DNA from: Candidatus Nitrosocosmicus sp.
GTDB taxonomy: Archaea > Thermoproteota > Nitrososphaeria > Nitrososphaerales > Nitrososphaeraceae
Direction of reading: 5' to 3'
Assembly: GCA_025934495.1 (NCBI GenBank)
Contig: JAICXY010000004.1
Span: 1-64,000 of the forward strand
Length of the DNA: 64,000 nucleotides
A program made the position numbers and the translations under genes. The notes below the pieces were generated by a model. That model saw only the letters and a program-made list of their open reading frames with translations. It made no database searches and was not told the origin of the DNA. Shown here in pieces: positions 39,352 through 48,062 of the stretch (positions within the stretch are counted from its first letter, which is position 1; each line of letters opens with the position of its first letter).

Positions 39352-39756
39352 TTATAAAAATATTACAGACGACTCTTTTATGAAGCTTTCATGTGAATCA
39401 GAAGCATGAACAATATTCTCGGTAATTCCTAATCCAAAGTCACCTCTGATTGTTCCAGGAGCAGCATCAAATGATTTTGTAAGGCCGATCATAATCCTAA
39501 CTGTGCTTATAGCATTGTTCCCTTCAAGGATACATGCTACAACGGTTCCAGAACAAATAGAAGTAACTAATTCATTAAAAAAAGGTTTAGTGCTGTGCAT
39601 AGAATAAAATTCCTGTGCTTTATCTACTTTGAAATTATATGTTTTTAATTGTTGTATATCAAAGCCTTTTTCTTCAAAACGCTGTAAAACCTTGCCTACT
39701 AGTTTTCTTTTGAATGCATCAGGTTTTACCAATATCAAAGTTTTTTCAATACTCAT
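39352..39756 (-). CDS. ndk: Nucleoside diphosphate kinase
   Basis: A 134-residue NDK. It begins EKTLILVKPDAFKRKLVG. The phospho-accepting His lies in the signature NIVHASDS near residue 115, and RMIGLTKSFDAAPGTIRGDFG contributes to the nucleotide site. It equilibrates NTP and NDP pools through a phosphohistidine. Start ATG 39756 immediately follows the rpl24e stop. Confidence 0.95.
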   Translation of the reverse strand: MSIEKTLILVKPDAFKRKLVGKVLQRFEEKGFDIQQLKTYNFKVDKAQEFYSMHSTKPFFNELVTSICSGTVVACILEGNNAISTVRIMIGLTKSFDAAPGTIRGDFGLGITENIVHASDSHESFIKESSVIFL

Positions 39757-39969
39757 TTATTTTCGCTTCTTGATTCCACCTTTAATATATTTGTCAGTCC
39801 ATTTGAAAACTCTTGGATCTCTTTTTAATTCACGTAGATTTTTTTTGCATTTTGCAGAACAAGTCCATTGAATTGACCCATCATTTTTAACTAGCATAAT
39901 TCCCTTGCCAGTGTCAACGTGTTTTCCGCAGAAAAAACATTTCCTTAAAGATACGACATTCTTACTCAT
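39757..39969 (-). CDS. rpl24e: Ribosomal protein L24e
   Basis: A 70-residue zinc-ribbon ribosomal protein. Four cysteines in KCFFCGKH and WTCSAKCKKN form the zinc site. The rest is a basic C-terminus (DKYIKGGIKKRK) for rRNA binding. It is adjacent to ndk with no gap. Confidence 0.95.
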   Translation of the reverse strand: MSKNVVSLRKCFFCGKHVDTGKGIMLVKNDGSIQWTCSAKCKKNLRELKRDPRVFKWTDKYIKGGIKKRK

Positions 39970-40005
39970 TGTTAATAATCACCATTAATAATATGCAATT
40001 TTGAA

Positions 40006-40218
40006 TCATTTTATCTTTCTTGCCTCTCTCTCGGTTTCTCTAAGCATCAAAATATCATTCATTTTTACAGGACCTTTTACATTTCTTGTCAGTATTCGTC
40101 CTTTATCTTTTCCTTCAGATATTCTTACACGTACCTGAATTACTTCTCCAGCTATACCAGTTCTACCTACAATCTGAATTACTTCTGCAGGGATTACCTT
40201 TTCCTCTGCCTTACTCAC
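40006..40218 (-). CDS. rps28e: Ribosomal protein S28e
   Basis: A 70-residue archaeal/eukaryotic S28e. Its OB-like core is [21 protein letters not shown], and it ends with the conserved [11 protein letters not shown]. It sits between L7Ae and L24e in the operon, 27 bases from L7Ae. Confidence 0.96.
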   Translation of the reverse strand: MSKAEEKVIPAEVIQIVGRTGIAGEVIQVRVRISEGKDKGRILTRNVKGPVKMNDILMLRETEREARKIK

Positions 40219-40245
40219 CTATTAAACACACCCTCACACACACAA

Positions 40246-40626
40246 TTATTCAGATTTATTTTTTAAATTGTCGACAGTACTTGTAATTTGTTCTAGGATC
40301 TGTTGCGATTCACCCGCGTCAATAATTGTAGCTGCAGCAGATCCTACTTCTATTCCCAGTGCGTTCCCCAAGTCCTTTTTACTAGGTACAAAAACATATT
40401 TTGATGTACGTTCATCGCATAAAATTGGCAAATGTGCAACGACTTCTGGTGGTTCAACATCCTCAGCGATAATAACTAATTTACTGATTCCTCGCTCTAT
40501 TGCCTTTGTAGTTTCATTTGTTCCTTTTCTAACCAAGCCGCTTTGTTTAGCCAATCGAACAGCTTCATAAATTGCATTAACCAAGTCTTGGGGTGTGTCA
40601 AATTTTACATAATATGGTTTACTCAT
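40246..40626 (-). CDS. rpl7ae: Ribosomal protein L7Ae
   Basis: A 126-residue L7Ae kink-turn binder. Recognisable parts are GLVRKGTNETTKAIERG (k-turn contact), KLVIIAEDVEPPEVVAHLP, and the C-terminal ALGIEVGSAAATIID. Besides the large subunit, archaeal L7Ae is a core protein of box C/D and H/ACA guide RNPs and of RNase P. It is the first gene of the operon. Confidence 0.96.
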   Translation of the reverse strand: MSKPYYVKFDTPQDLVNAIYEAVRLAKQSGLVRKGTNETTKAIERGISKLVIIAEDVEPPEVVAHLPILCDERTSKYVFVPSKKDLGNALGIEVGSAAATIIDAGESQQILEQITSTVDNLKNKSE

Positions 40627-40710
40627 AATTCACAATCACCCATTGGGATCATTTCCATCCTTAAATATCATAAAAAAGAGTATTAAAAACGTTGTCCTGT
40701 GGTGAGCATA

Positions 40711-42150
40711 TTAAATAGGAAAAGATTTTTTGATCAAATCGACATATTCCCTTATTTTCGAATCAAGTAAAAATTTATCATCAGATTCAGCATAGATTCT
40801 CAATAAAGGTTCAGTACCGCTAGGTCTAAACATTATCCACGATTCATCGTCAAACCAAATTTTGATACCATCCATATTTTCAATTTTTTGTATAGATCCA
40901 TGATTTTTACATAAATTGAGAACTTTTGGTATATCCTCTATATTTAATAATTTCAAACTTGATTTATATTGATATGTATTTGGTAAGATGTGGAATATAT
41001 GGGATAAAGAAACAATTGTTTTATCATGGTTGGTGCAATCATTAACACCTCGGTTTAATTCCGATGGATTTTGTTTAAAATAACTCAACATTTCTAAAAT
41101 TAAAGCAGTTGTAATTGCACCATCACGAACATAGTTTAAAAGACCATAAAAGAAACCACCATTTTCTTCAAAGCCAATTTTCGAATTAGTATTTTTCATA
41201 GAATGTGTAACTTCAACGCTTCCGACCTTTGTAAAAATTAAGTTATTGTCAAGATCCTTACAAATTTTAGATATAATTGTTGAAGAATTAATGGGGCATA
41301 CAACAGATGTTTGAAGTTTTTTAATTTTAATCAAATAAAAAGCCAATAAGGAGCCGGTTTTATCACCCCAGTGTATAACACCTTGTTCGTCACAAAATAT
41401 GCTTCTATCGCCATCACCATCATAAGCAACACCTAAATCAGCCTCAGTAGTTTTTACCAACTCGGTAAGATTGTACAAATTATCATTTTTTGGTTCGGAT
41501 CCACGTGCGGAAAAACTCTCATCAATATTTCCGTTTATAATTAATATTTCACAGCCTAATTTTTTTGCGATTAATGGGGCAACTAAAGATTGTACACCAT
41601 TGCCAAAATCCATCACAATTTTAAATTTATGGCGTTTTATGGCCTCTACATCTACTAAGGATAACACTTTAGCAATATATTTTTCTAAAGCATCGTCTAA
41701 AATGAAAAAATTTCCAAAATCAGAATTTGCTATTTTTGAAAATTTCTTTTGATAATAGATACCTTCTATAGCAATTTCTACTTCTCTAGATAATTCTATT
41801 CCAGTACTAGATATAGGTTTTATACCATTGAATTCGGGAGGATTATGTGATGCCGTTATCATTATTCCACCAGCGAATTTAGAATTTTTTACTGTAAATT
41901 GCAAACAAGGCGTCGGAGTCAACCCCATATCATAGACATCCATACCCAAAGACATCAGTACCGAGGAAACGATTTTTGAAAGAGCAAAACTTGATGATCG
42001 TCCATCATAACCTAAAACTATAGGACCATGAGTAAAAAAAGAACCAATAGAATAGGATACATCGATCACAAACTCTATTGAAAACGCAGAAGAACCAAAA
42101 ATTCCCCTAATCCCATTTGTTCCGAATAATTTTTTATTAGATAAACTCAT
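40711..42150 (-). CDS. glmM: Phosphohexomutase (phosphoglucosamine/phosphomannomutase)
   Basis: A 479-residue alpha-D-phosphohexomutase. The phosphoserine loop is MITASHNPPEFNGIK, the Mg2+ loop DGDGDRS, the sugar-binding loop FEENGGFFYG, and the phosphate-binding end is FRPSGTEPLLRIY. It interconverts the 1- and 6-phosphates of glucosamine and/or mannose and feeds nucleotide-sugar synthesis. The choice between GlcN and Man cannot be made from sequence; archaeal enzymes are often bifunctional. Confidence 0.9.
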   Translation of the reverse strand: MSLSNKKLFGTNGIRGIFGSSAFSIEFVIDVSYSIGSFFTHGPIVLGYDGRSSSFALSKIVSSVLMSLGMDVYDMGLTPTPCLQFTVKNSKFAGGIMITASHNPPEFNGIKPISSTGIELSREVEIAIEGIYYQKKFSKIANSDFGNFFILDDALEKYIAKVLSLVDVEAIKRHKFKIVMDFGNGVQSLVAPLIAKKLGCEILIINGNIDESFSARGSEPKNDNLYNLTELVKTTEADLGVAYDGDGDRSIFCDEQGVIHWGDKTGSLLAFYLIKIKKLQTSVVCPINSSTIISKICKDLDNNLIFTKVGSVEVTHSMKNTNSKIGFEENGGFFYGLLNYVRDGAITTALILEMLSYFKQNPSELNRGVNDCTNHDKTIVSLSHIFHILPNTYQYKSSLKLLNIEDIPKVLNLCKNHGSIQKIENMDGIKIWFDDESWIMFRPSGTEPLLRIYAESDDKFLLDSKIREYVDLIKKSFPI

Positions 42151-42215
42151 CTATGATTACACTTTATTATTTATGATATTTTTAGTTATTCTATGCTTCA
42201 ACCGGTAAAAGATTA

Positions 42216-43204
42216 CCCTGTTGTATACCTAATTTTCCTCAAATTATTTCCATCCATTTTATGCAATTCTTCTGAACAGGTTGTACAATGATATCTTGAT
42301 TGTCATCTCCTTTACCATGCTTTGAAAACTGATAGCGGATTTGTATTCACCAAACATCCGCTTTATAGAAGAAAAAACAGTTCAACAATTCATCTGCTTC
42401 AATACTTACTACTCTTTCCATTTTAACAGACCTTTGATTGAGAATAAATTTCTCTATTTCTGGGCTTGTTGTTTTTTCTTGAAATGATGGAATTCTTTCT
42501 GACCTTAATGACCGGTCGAATCTTTTTTCTTTTTCTATTGAAGATAGTTGAAATTATTAATACTATAATATGATCCATCACCTAAGGCTGATTTGATTTT
42601 AATATCTTTATTGCTTCTTTTCAAAATATATTCAATCAACTTTGACATAACCTTTCTTCCATCATAATGTACTTTTTCATAAGTAACTCCAAAGTAAGGA
42701 TTTCCTTAGTCTTTATATTTATAGCAATGCGAATTTTTAAATATCCTTTCTTTTTAATCTGTTATTTCTCTTGTATCCACTGGCCACTATTTATTTACCT
42801 TTATTTCTGTACTGTTTAATGCTATGATAATGCCATTATCATTATTATCTAACACGTTGAAAAAGATATCTACTTTGTTTATTCTTCTATAACAAACCTG
42901 TGAATAACTTGAATGAATCGTAAGATTCTTTCCAGTGGCTTTGATTCCATCGATTTGTCTATATGGTAGATGAAAATATATTCTCATGTGACCAATGCTA
43001 AGTAGGAAAGAATCAGAAAAGGGATATGGTTTACCTATTTTATTTTTATTCATTTTGCCAAGATCGCCGTCGCATATATCCAGAAAATAATAAGAAAAAG
43101 TATCTCTCCTCTTCTTACAAGAGATTAATTATAAAAAGGCCAATGGATCACAATTATTGAATAAACTAACCCTATCTAAAAAGATCAAGTTATGCAACAA
43201 AGCC
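42216..43204 (-). mobile_element. Near full-length decayed IS5-family element
   Basis: The minus strand encodes an IS5-type transposase in pieces: PFSDSFLLSIGHMRIYFHLPYRQ, SQVCYRRINKVD, IALNSTEIKV, then ILKRSNKDIKIKSALGDGS, IRPVIKVRKNS, and the end with KRMFGEY-like and VSLYNLFRRI. The ends gttgtata (42221) and tatgcaacaaagcc (43191-43204) are imperfect inverted repeats. ccggtaaaa(g/a)at occurs at 42201-42212 and again at 43203-43214, probably marking an old target duplication. It contains many frameshifts and is inactive. Confidence 0.8.
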
Positions 43205-43237
43205 GGTAAAAAATCCTTTACATATAATAGATTTGAG

Positions 43238-43420
43238 GGCTCTGTTCACTTAAGAAATAAGTTTTCTTTTATTTAATACTCGAGAGTTGTTGTTTAACAC
43301 GAGAACAATATTGTTTTGTAAGATTTAAGATGAATATAGTCCGAATAAATTCCAAAATTGATAAAATTAATTTATTGTAAAATAAAAATGTCATGGCAAA
43401 ACCTTTAAGTGAACAGCGCC
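43238..43420. mobile_element. 183-bp MITE-like IS6 derivative
   Basis: The two ends are ggctctgttcacttaag and its near-complement cctttaagtgaacagcgcc. The 150 or so bases between encode no protein. Terminal repeats match the IS6 copies at 17146 and 31011, so it is a deletion derivative. No target duplication is visible. Confidence 0.7.
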
Positions 43421-43752
43421 AAATATCTAGATTATAGGTATATAAATTATGTTAAATCTTGCATAAAATCTTCTGTCAACTCCATCTATATCGTTAATAC
43501 CTTTTCACTTCCTTCTTTTTTTGTTATTGTTGTTGGCTTAATAAACAAAATATATTATTTACCCTTTCTGGAATTCTTTGACAACTGATACTTGATAGGA
43601 TGTTGTCCAACTAGATCCTCCATTTCATACGGGATATGTTCGCTTTGGTGTTAACAAAACATACAACATTAGACTATCCTAAAAAATATAATATCGTCAA
43701 ATCCGATTTTACAATCGAAAGTAAATATATGAATACTAGATTACTTTAATAA
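43421..43752. other. Intergenic, ychF promoter region
   Basis: No gene is seen. The last 80 bases before the TTG at 43753 are A/T-rich (ctaaaaaatataatatcg near 43678) and probably hold the ychF promoter. Confidence 0.35.
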
Positions 43753-44967
43753 TTGATAATTGGATTATTGGGAAAAGCTAATGTTGGTAAATCAACATTC
43801 TTTAATTCTGCAACGGATTTATTTGTTCAGGTAGCCAATTTTCCATTTACTACCATTGAACCTAACATTGGTATTGCTTTTGTAAGAGTTAACTGTGTTT
43901 GTAAAGAAATGAGTATATTGGATAATCCAGTTAATTCTAAATGTATTAATGGTTTTCGTTTTATCCCAATAAAACTGGTGGATATAGCAGGTTTAGTGCC
44001 GGGTGCTCATTCTGGAAGAGGTTTGGGAAATAAATTTTTAGATGATGCCCGCCAGGCTGATGTGCTTATTCACGTTGTAGATATATCTGGTTCTACTGAT
44101 GAAGAGGGAAAACCCGTTAGTATGGGCTCTGGAAATCCATTATCAGATATAGAATTTGTGGAAAATGAATTTGATTTATGGATACGTTCTTTAATTTTAA
44201 AAGATTGGGATAAAGTTGTAAAAGAAAGTGAAAATTTAAAACAAAGAATAGAATATACAATATCAAAAAGACTTTCTGGTTTATCTATTAATGAAAAAGT
44301 AGTCCGGGATTCTATGAATACTGTTGGTTTAATTAAAAAGCCTTTGGATTGGAATGAAAACGACTTACTTTTACTGTGTAAACAAATACGACTCTTATCA
44401 AAACCTATTATTATAGCTGCTAATAAAGCAGATCTGCTGCCGTCTTCTGTTTCTTCTTCAGATCAAAATATTTCTAAATTAAAAACTTTGAATCGAGTAT
44501 TTTTTCCATGCGTTTCAGAAGCTGAACTGTTGTTAAAGAGAGCCTTGCAGAAGAATCTAATTTATTATTTGCCAGGGGACTCTGACTTTGAGATAAAAAA
44601 TTCTGATAATCTTTCCCCCAAACAACTGGATGCTTTAGGTATGGTATCTAAGGTTTTAAAGAAATTTGATTCTACGGGCGTTCAAAAAATCCTAAATTAT
44701 GCCTGCTTTAATATTCTAAATAATATTGTGGTCTATCCTGTTGAAGATGAATTTAAATTTACTGATAAAAAAGGTAATGTTTTACCTGATGCACGGATAG
44801 TTTCAAAAGATACTACAGCAAGAGATTTGGCAAATCTTATTCATAAAGAATTAGGACAAGGATTCCTTTATGCTATTGATGCGAGATCAAAGCAAAGAAT
44901 TGGTGCCGAACATGTATTAAAAAATAATGATATTATTAAAATAGTTTCTACTACCAGTAGAAATTAA
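43753..44967 (+). CDS. ychF: YchF/OBG-family GTPase/ATPase
   Basis: A 404-residue Obg-like NTPase, TTG start at 43753. G1 is LLGKANVGKSTFFN, G3 is DIAGLVPGAHSGRGLGNKFL, and the NKAD motif is AANKADLLP. A C-terminal TGS domain begins near FKFTDKKGNVLPDARI. The long N-terminal insertion (NCVCKEMSILDNP) is typical of archaeal YchF. Family members bind ATP or GTP and associate with ribosomes. Only three bases separate it from kae1, so the two are co-transcribed. Confidence 0.93.
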   Translation: MIIGLLGKANVGKSTFFNSATDLFVQVANFPFTTIEPNIGIAFVRVNCVCKEMSILDNPVNSKCINGFRFIPIKLVDIAGLVPGAHSGRGLGNKFLDDARQADVLIHVVDISGSTDEEGKPVSMGSGNPLSDIEFVENEFDLWIRSLILKDWDKVVKESENLKQRIEYTISKRLSGLSINEKVVRDSMNTVGLIKKPLDWNENDLLLLCKQIRLLSKPIIIAANKADLLPSSVSSSDQNISKLKTLNRVFFPCVSEAELLLKRALQKNLIYYLPGDSDFEIKNSDNLSPKQLDALGMVSKVLKKFDSTGVQKILNYACFNILNNIVVYPVEDEFKFTDKKGNVLPDARIVSKDTTARDLANLIHKELGQGFLYAIDARSKQRIGAEHVLKNNDIIKIVSTTSRN

Positions 44968-44970
44968 TTT

Positions 44971-45996
44971 ATGCTTTGTTTGGGAATTGAAAGTACAGCT
45001 CATACTTTTAGCTGTTCTGTAATTAACAGCGGTAACAACAACGATAATGATAATATTGTGTTATCTGAAGTCCGTGATATTTATAAAGCGCCTATCGGGT
45101 GGGGAATTCATCCAAGGGATGCATCTAAACATCATGCACAAGTTGCACCAAAAATCCTAAAAGAATGCCTTGATAAAGCTCAAGTTAGTATAAAAAATAT
45201 CGATCTAATTTCCTATTCTGCTGGACCTGGATTGGGTCCATGTTTGCGAATTGGAGCTGTGATAGCTAGGTCTTTATCTGCCTTTTATGATATTCCATTA
45301 ATTCCTGTTAACCATGCTATTGGTCATATAGAATTGGGTATAAAACTTACCGAACTAAATAGTCCTCTTACACTTTTAGTTTCAGGTGGTCATACTATGA
45401 TTCTTGTGTTTCACAAAAATAAATGGAGGATTTTTGGTGAAACTTTGGACATTACCTTAGGCCAGCTTTTTGATCAGGTTGGACGAAGTATGGGTTTTGC
45501 ATCTCCTTGCGGAAATAAAATAGAAGAATTATCTAACTTATCTGATAAAAATTCAGTATACCCGTTACCTTATGTTATTAAGGGAAATGATGTTTCATTT
45601 TCTGGGTTGTTGACTGCTGTTAAAGCGTTGATGCGTAATAAAGAATATGCTTTACCAGATATATGTTTCTCTTTGGAAGAAACCGCGTTTTCTATTATGG
45701 TAGAAGCGGTTGAACGTGCATTATCGTTTACTGAGAAAAAGGAATTTCTGGTAGTTGGTGGGGTATCTGCTAATAACCGTTTATCTCGAATGTTGCAGAT
45801 CGCCTGTGATTATCATGATTCTATTTTCAAGTCATGTCCTTTACAGTTTTGTGGAGATAATGGTGTACAAATTGCATGGGCGGGACTTCAATCGTTTCTT
45901 TATTCTTCGTCTTCAAAAGTCCACCCTGAAAAAGCACCAATATCTCAATCTTGGAGATTGGATACAGTTGACATCTTGTGGAGGGATAGTGAATGA
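44971..45996 (+). CDS. kae1: Kae1/TsaD, tRNA t6A synthesis protein
   Basis: A 341-residue ASKHA-fold protein that transfers threonylcarbamoyl to A37 of ANN-decoding tRNAs. Evidence: LGIESTAHTFSCSV start, KHHAQVAPKILKE, the metal-binding VNHAIGHIELG (two His), VSGGHTMIL, and ISQSWRLD-type C-terminus. It works in the KEOPS complex with Bud32, whose gene lies 450 bases downstream. In many archaea Kae1 and Bud32 are fused or adjacent; here they are separated by one gene on the other strand. Confidence 0.95.
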   Translation: MLCLGIESTAHTFSCSVINSGNNNDNDNIVLSEVRDIYKAPIGWGIHPRDASKHHAQVAPKILKECLDKAQVSIKNIDLISYSAGPGLGPCLRIGAVIARSLSAFYDIPLIPVNHAIGHIELGIKLTELNSPLTLLVSGGHTMILVFHKNKWRIFGETLDITLGQLFDQVGRSMGFASPCGNKIEELSNLSDKNSVYPLPYVIKGNDVSFSGLLTAVKALMRNKEYALPDICFSLEETAFSIMVEAVERALSFTEKKEFLVVGGVSANNRLSRMLQIACDYHDSIFKSCPLQFCGDNGVQIAWAGLQSFLYSSSSKVHPEKAPISQSWRLDTVDILWRDSE

Positions 45997-46019
45997 GGAT
46001 ATAGGGTGATAATTCATTA

Positions 46020-46406
46020 TTAGTTTGCCGTCTTATCGCCACTATAATACATTTTATCGAATGTGTCAATCTGTTTTTGAATTTCTTTTACCCATTTTCC
46101 TGGGCTTAGAACTCCAAATTTGTAAATTGTGTTGTTTTTTAATATTAAAATCAATTTTTTAATAATTATTCCCTCTGATTTTATATTTGATATTTGATCG
46201 AATTCTATTTCTAATTTTTCAGAAAGCAATTTCTTTGATAAAGTTACCATTCGACCTTTGGTTTTTTCAAAGACTATTTTTTTATTTGTGAGTGTTAGAA
46301 TACCGCTTTTTAAATTATCTTCCGAACAATCTTCTTGCAAAATTATTTTTTCATTATTTGGACGCTGTGATTGTGGTGGTACTGATGTTGGTGATTTTTC
46401 ATCCAT
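46020..46406 (-). CDS. PH/GRAM-like domain protein of unknown function
   Basis: A 128-residue soluble protein on the minus strand between kae1 and bud32. The first 35 residues are polar and Pro/Gln-rich. The rest shows the strand-turn pattern of a bacterial-type PH or GRAM domain: GILTLTNKKIVFEKTKG, then LEIEFDQISNIKSEG and LILILKNNTIYKFG, closing with a helix (KWVKEIQKQIDTF). Such domains bind lipids or proteins. It overlaps neither neighbour. Its role is unknown. Confidence 0.65.
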   Translation of the reverse strand: MDEKSPTSVPPQSQRPNNEKIILQEDCSEDNLKSGILTLTNKKIVFEKTKGRMVTLSKKLLSEKLEIEFDQISNIKSEGIIIKKLILILKNNTIYKFGVLSPGKWVKEIQKQIDTFDKMYYSGDKTAN

Positions 46407-46455
46407 GATTTTTAAATCTGTTACGCACTACTAAAATTATCTATTGGAAAAAAAA

Positions 46456-47058
46456 ATGTTATTGAAAAAGGGAGCCGAATCTGAATTATATCTAATTGAT
46501 TGGTATGGACAGAACGCTGTTTCAAAGATTAGAGTATCTAAAAAATACCGCCATCATTCTATTGATTTAATTTTAAGGAAACATAGAACCTTGCATGAAG
46601 CACGGATCATGTCATCTGTAAAAATGTTTGATGTTGTAACTCCATTTGTTTATTTCCTTGATTCAAATAATTTTGAAATAATAATGGAATACATCGTTGG
46701 AAATGTACTTAAAGATGTTTTCTCTCCGAACTTTTGTACCGAGTTAGGGCAAATTGTGGCAAAGCTTCATCTTAACAATATTATTCATGGTGATTTAACA
46801 ACTTCTAATTTTATCATTACACCTCAAAATCACTTGGTTGTTATTGATTTTGGTTTATCTTTTTATTCAGAACGAATGGAAGATAAAGCAGCTGATATCC
46901 GGTTATTTAAAGAAATATTAAATAGTGTTCACGTAGAATTTTTTAAAACATCGTTTGAAAATTTTTATCTTGGTTATAATAAAATTTATGGCAAAGAGTC
47001 CTTAAAACTATTTAATACAGTCGATGAAATAGAACAAAGGGGCAGATATTCAAGATAA
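46456..47058 (+). CDS. bud32: Bud32 atypical kinase/ATPase (KEOPS)
   Basis: A kinase of about 200 residues; ATG 46456 is preferred over TTG 46444 because family members begin near the GAESELYLI box. KIRVSKKYRHHSID is the Bud32-type ATP region, HGDLTTSNFII the catalytic loop, and VIDFGLSFYS the DFG site. The small size without the usual kinase C-lobe helices is typical. It partners Kae1 in threonylcarbamoyl-tRNA synthesis. Confidence 0.93.
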   Translation: MLLKKGAESELYLIDWYGQNAVSKIRVSKKYRHHSIDLILRKHRTLHEARIMSSVKMFDVVTPFVYFLDSNNFEIIMEYIVGNVLKDVFSPNFCTELGQIVAKLHLNNIIHGDLTTSNFIITPQNHLVVIDFGLSFYSERMEDKAADIRLFKEILNSVHVEFFKTSFENFYLGYNKIYGKESLKLFNTVDEIEQRGRYSR

Positions 47059-47101
47059 ATTTTTTTGTAATTATGTTTGCATATTTTTAGAATATATATT
47101 T

Positions 47102-47311
47102 TTAATTTTGCCTCATGATCTTTTTGCATAATCCCTTTTCTTTATGTTGGGTAAAATGGTCCTGACAAAAATCAATACTGCATTCATAACAGTGCCATCC
47201 ACATAAAGTATAACATACATTGCATTTTGATATTGGCTTGTTATAGTCAAATTCTTTTGATTGTTTAACTATCCTAGGTTTTTGTACTTTTTTTTGTGAT
47301 TGTTGTCTCAT
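47102..47311 (-). CDS. Small Cys/His zinc-finger protein
   Basis: A 69-residue protein with a basic N-terminal tail (MRQQSQKKVQKPRIVKQ) and a compact metal site CNVCYTLCGWHCYECSIDFC followed by QDHFTQH and a last Cys. The C-x2-C, C-x2-C-x4-C-x2-H-x3-H spacing resembles AN1 or B-box zinc fingers. The basic tail suggests nucleic acid or ribosome contact. The family is not known with confidence. Confidence 0.72.
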   Translation of the reverse strand: MRQQSQKKVQKPRIVKQSKEFDYNKPISKCNVCYTLCGWHCYECSIDFCQDHFTQHKEKGLCKKIMRQN

Positions 47312-47471
47312 TACATCTATCCTCTGTTAATATAAAACATCTGGATGATGCTTGTGAGATATACTCCAACTATATGGATCTATCAACTTGTTTCATAAAA
47401 TCAGAGTCTTATTTAAGCTTTTAAAAACTTGCAGTTATTTTTTAATGTCATGTCTTGATTACATATACTCA

Positions 47472-47595
47472 TGCGGGAGGTGGGATTCGAACCCACGAAT
47501 CCCTAAGGAACAGGGTTGTAGGAAACTTCCAAGCTCATTCTAAGCCTCGCACTTTTTTTGGACCTGCGCCGTTGACCGGGCTTGGCAACCCCCGC
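47472..47595 (-). tRNA. tRNA-Leu with intron (probable anticodon CAA)
   Basis: On the minus strand, acceptor GCGGGGG pairs with CTCCCGC, with discriminator A. The D-arm is GCC...GGC with AAGCCCGGTCAAC, typical of Leu. The T-arm is GTGGG-TTCGAAT-CCCAC, and a short variable arm (TCC TTAG GGA) marks a type II tRNA. The gene is about 37 bases too long, and the extra sequence falls in the anticodon loop, so a canonical-site intron is inferred. The anticodon-loop start reads TCCAAA, most simply giving CAA, but position 33 would then be C and the stem has a mismatch. The exact anticodon and splice sites are therefore uncertain. Confidence 0.78.
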
Positions 47596-47690
47596 ATTAT
47601 TCTTAATGTTATTAAAGCCAAATTTATCTATTGTTAATCTGAAATAGTTTTATGTATAATCATCGGATCAGGTATAGATTTATTGAGGAC

Positions 47691-47854
47691 GGCTCTGTTC
47701 ACTTTAGGAAAAATTTTATTTTAAACGTCGAATCTGTATTGATTATACAAATTGTTTATCTGATTTTCAGTTCAGATCAACCTAAATTATTGAAAAACTT
47801 GATAAAAATAACTGATGAATTAAAAATGGTTTATAAAATCAAGTTAACAGGTCC
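47691..47854. mobile_element. 164-bp MITE-like IS6 derivative
   Basis: The left end ggctctgttcactttagg and the right end aagttaacaggtcc are inverted relatives of the IS6 terminal repeats in this window. The interior is non-coding for transposase. An open frame crossing it (47652-47885) starts outside and ends outside and is not taken as a gene. Confidence 0.55.
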
Positions 47855-48062
47855 TTCTGCTTGGAAAGTAGCTTCAAATTATTAGGTTATATTTTAGTAT
47901 TACCTAGTTCTCGCTATAATGCTTTTTCCATTTTTTTACATGTAAAAAATGTCGTACATTAAAATAGAGAATAATCCCGTAGATGAATTTATTGCTATTA
48001 TATAATCAACAAGTTTCAATAAACATATTTAATCATTTAATCACTCTTCATATTATTCAATA

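Noticed and set aside
47652-47885. 77-aa plus-strand frame
   Set aside because: It runs straight through a MITE-like unit (47691-47854) and has no recognisable domain, so it is taken as chance.
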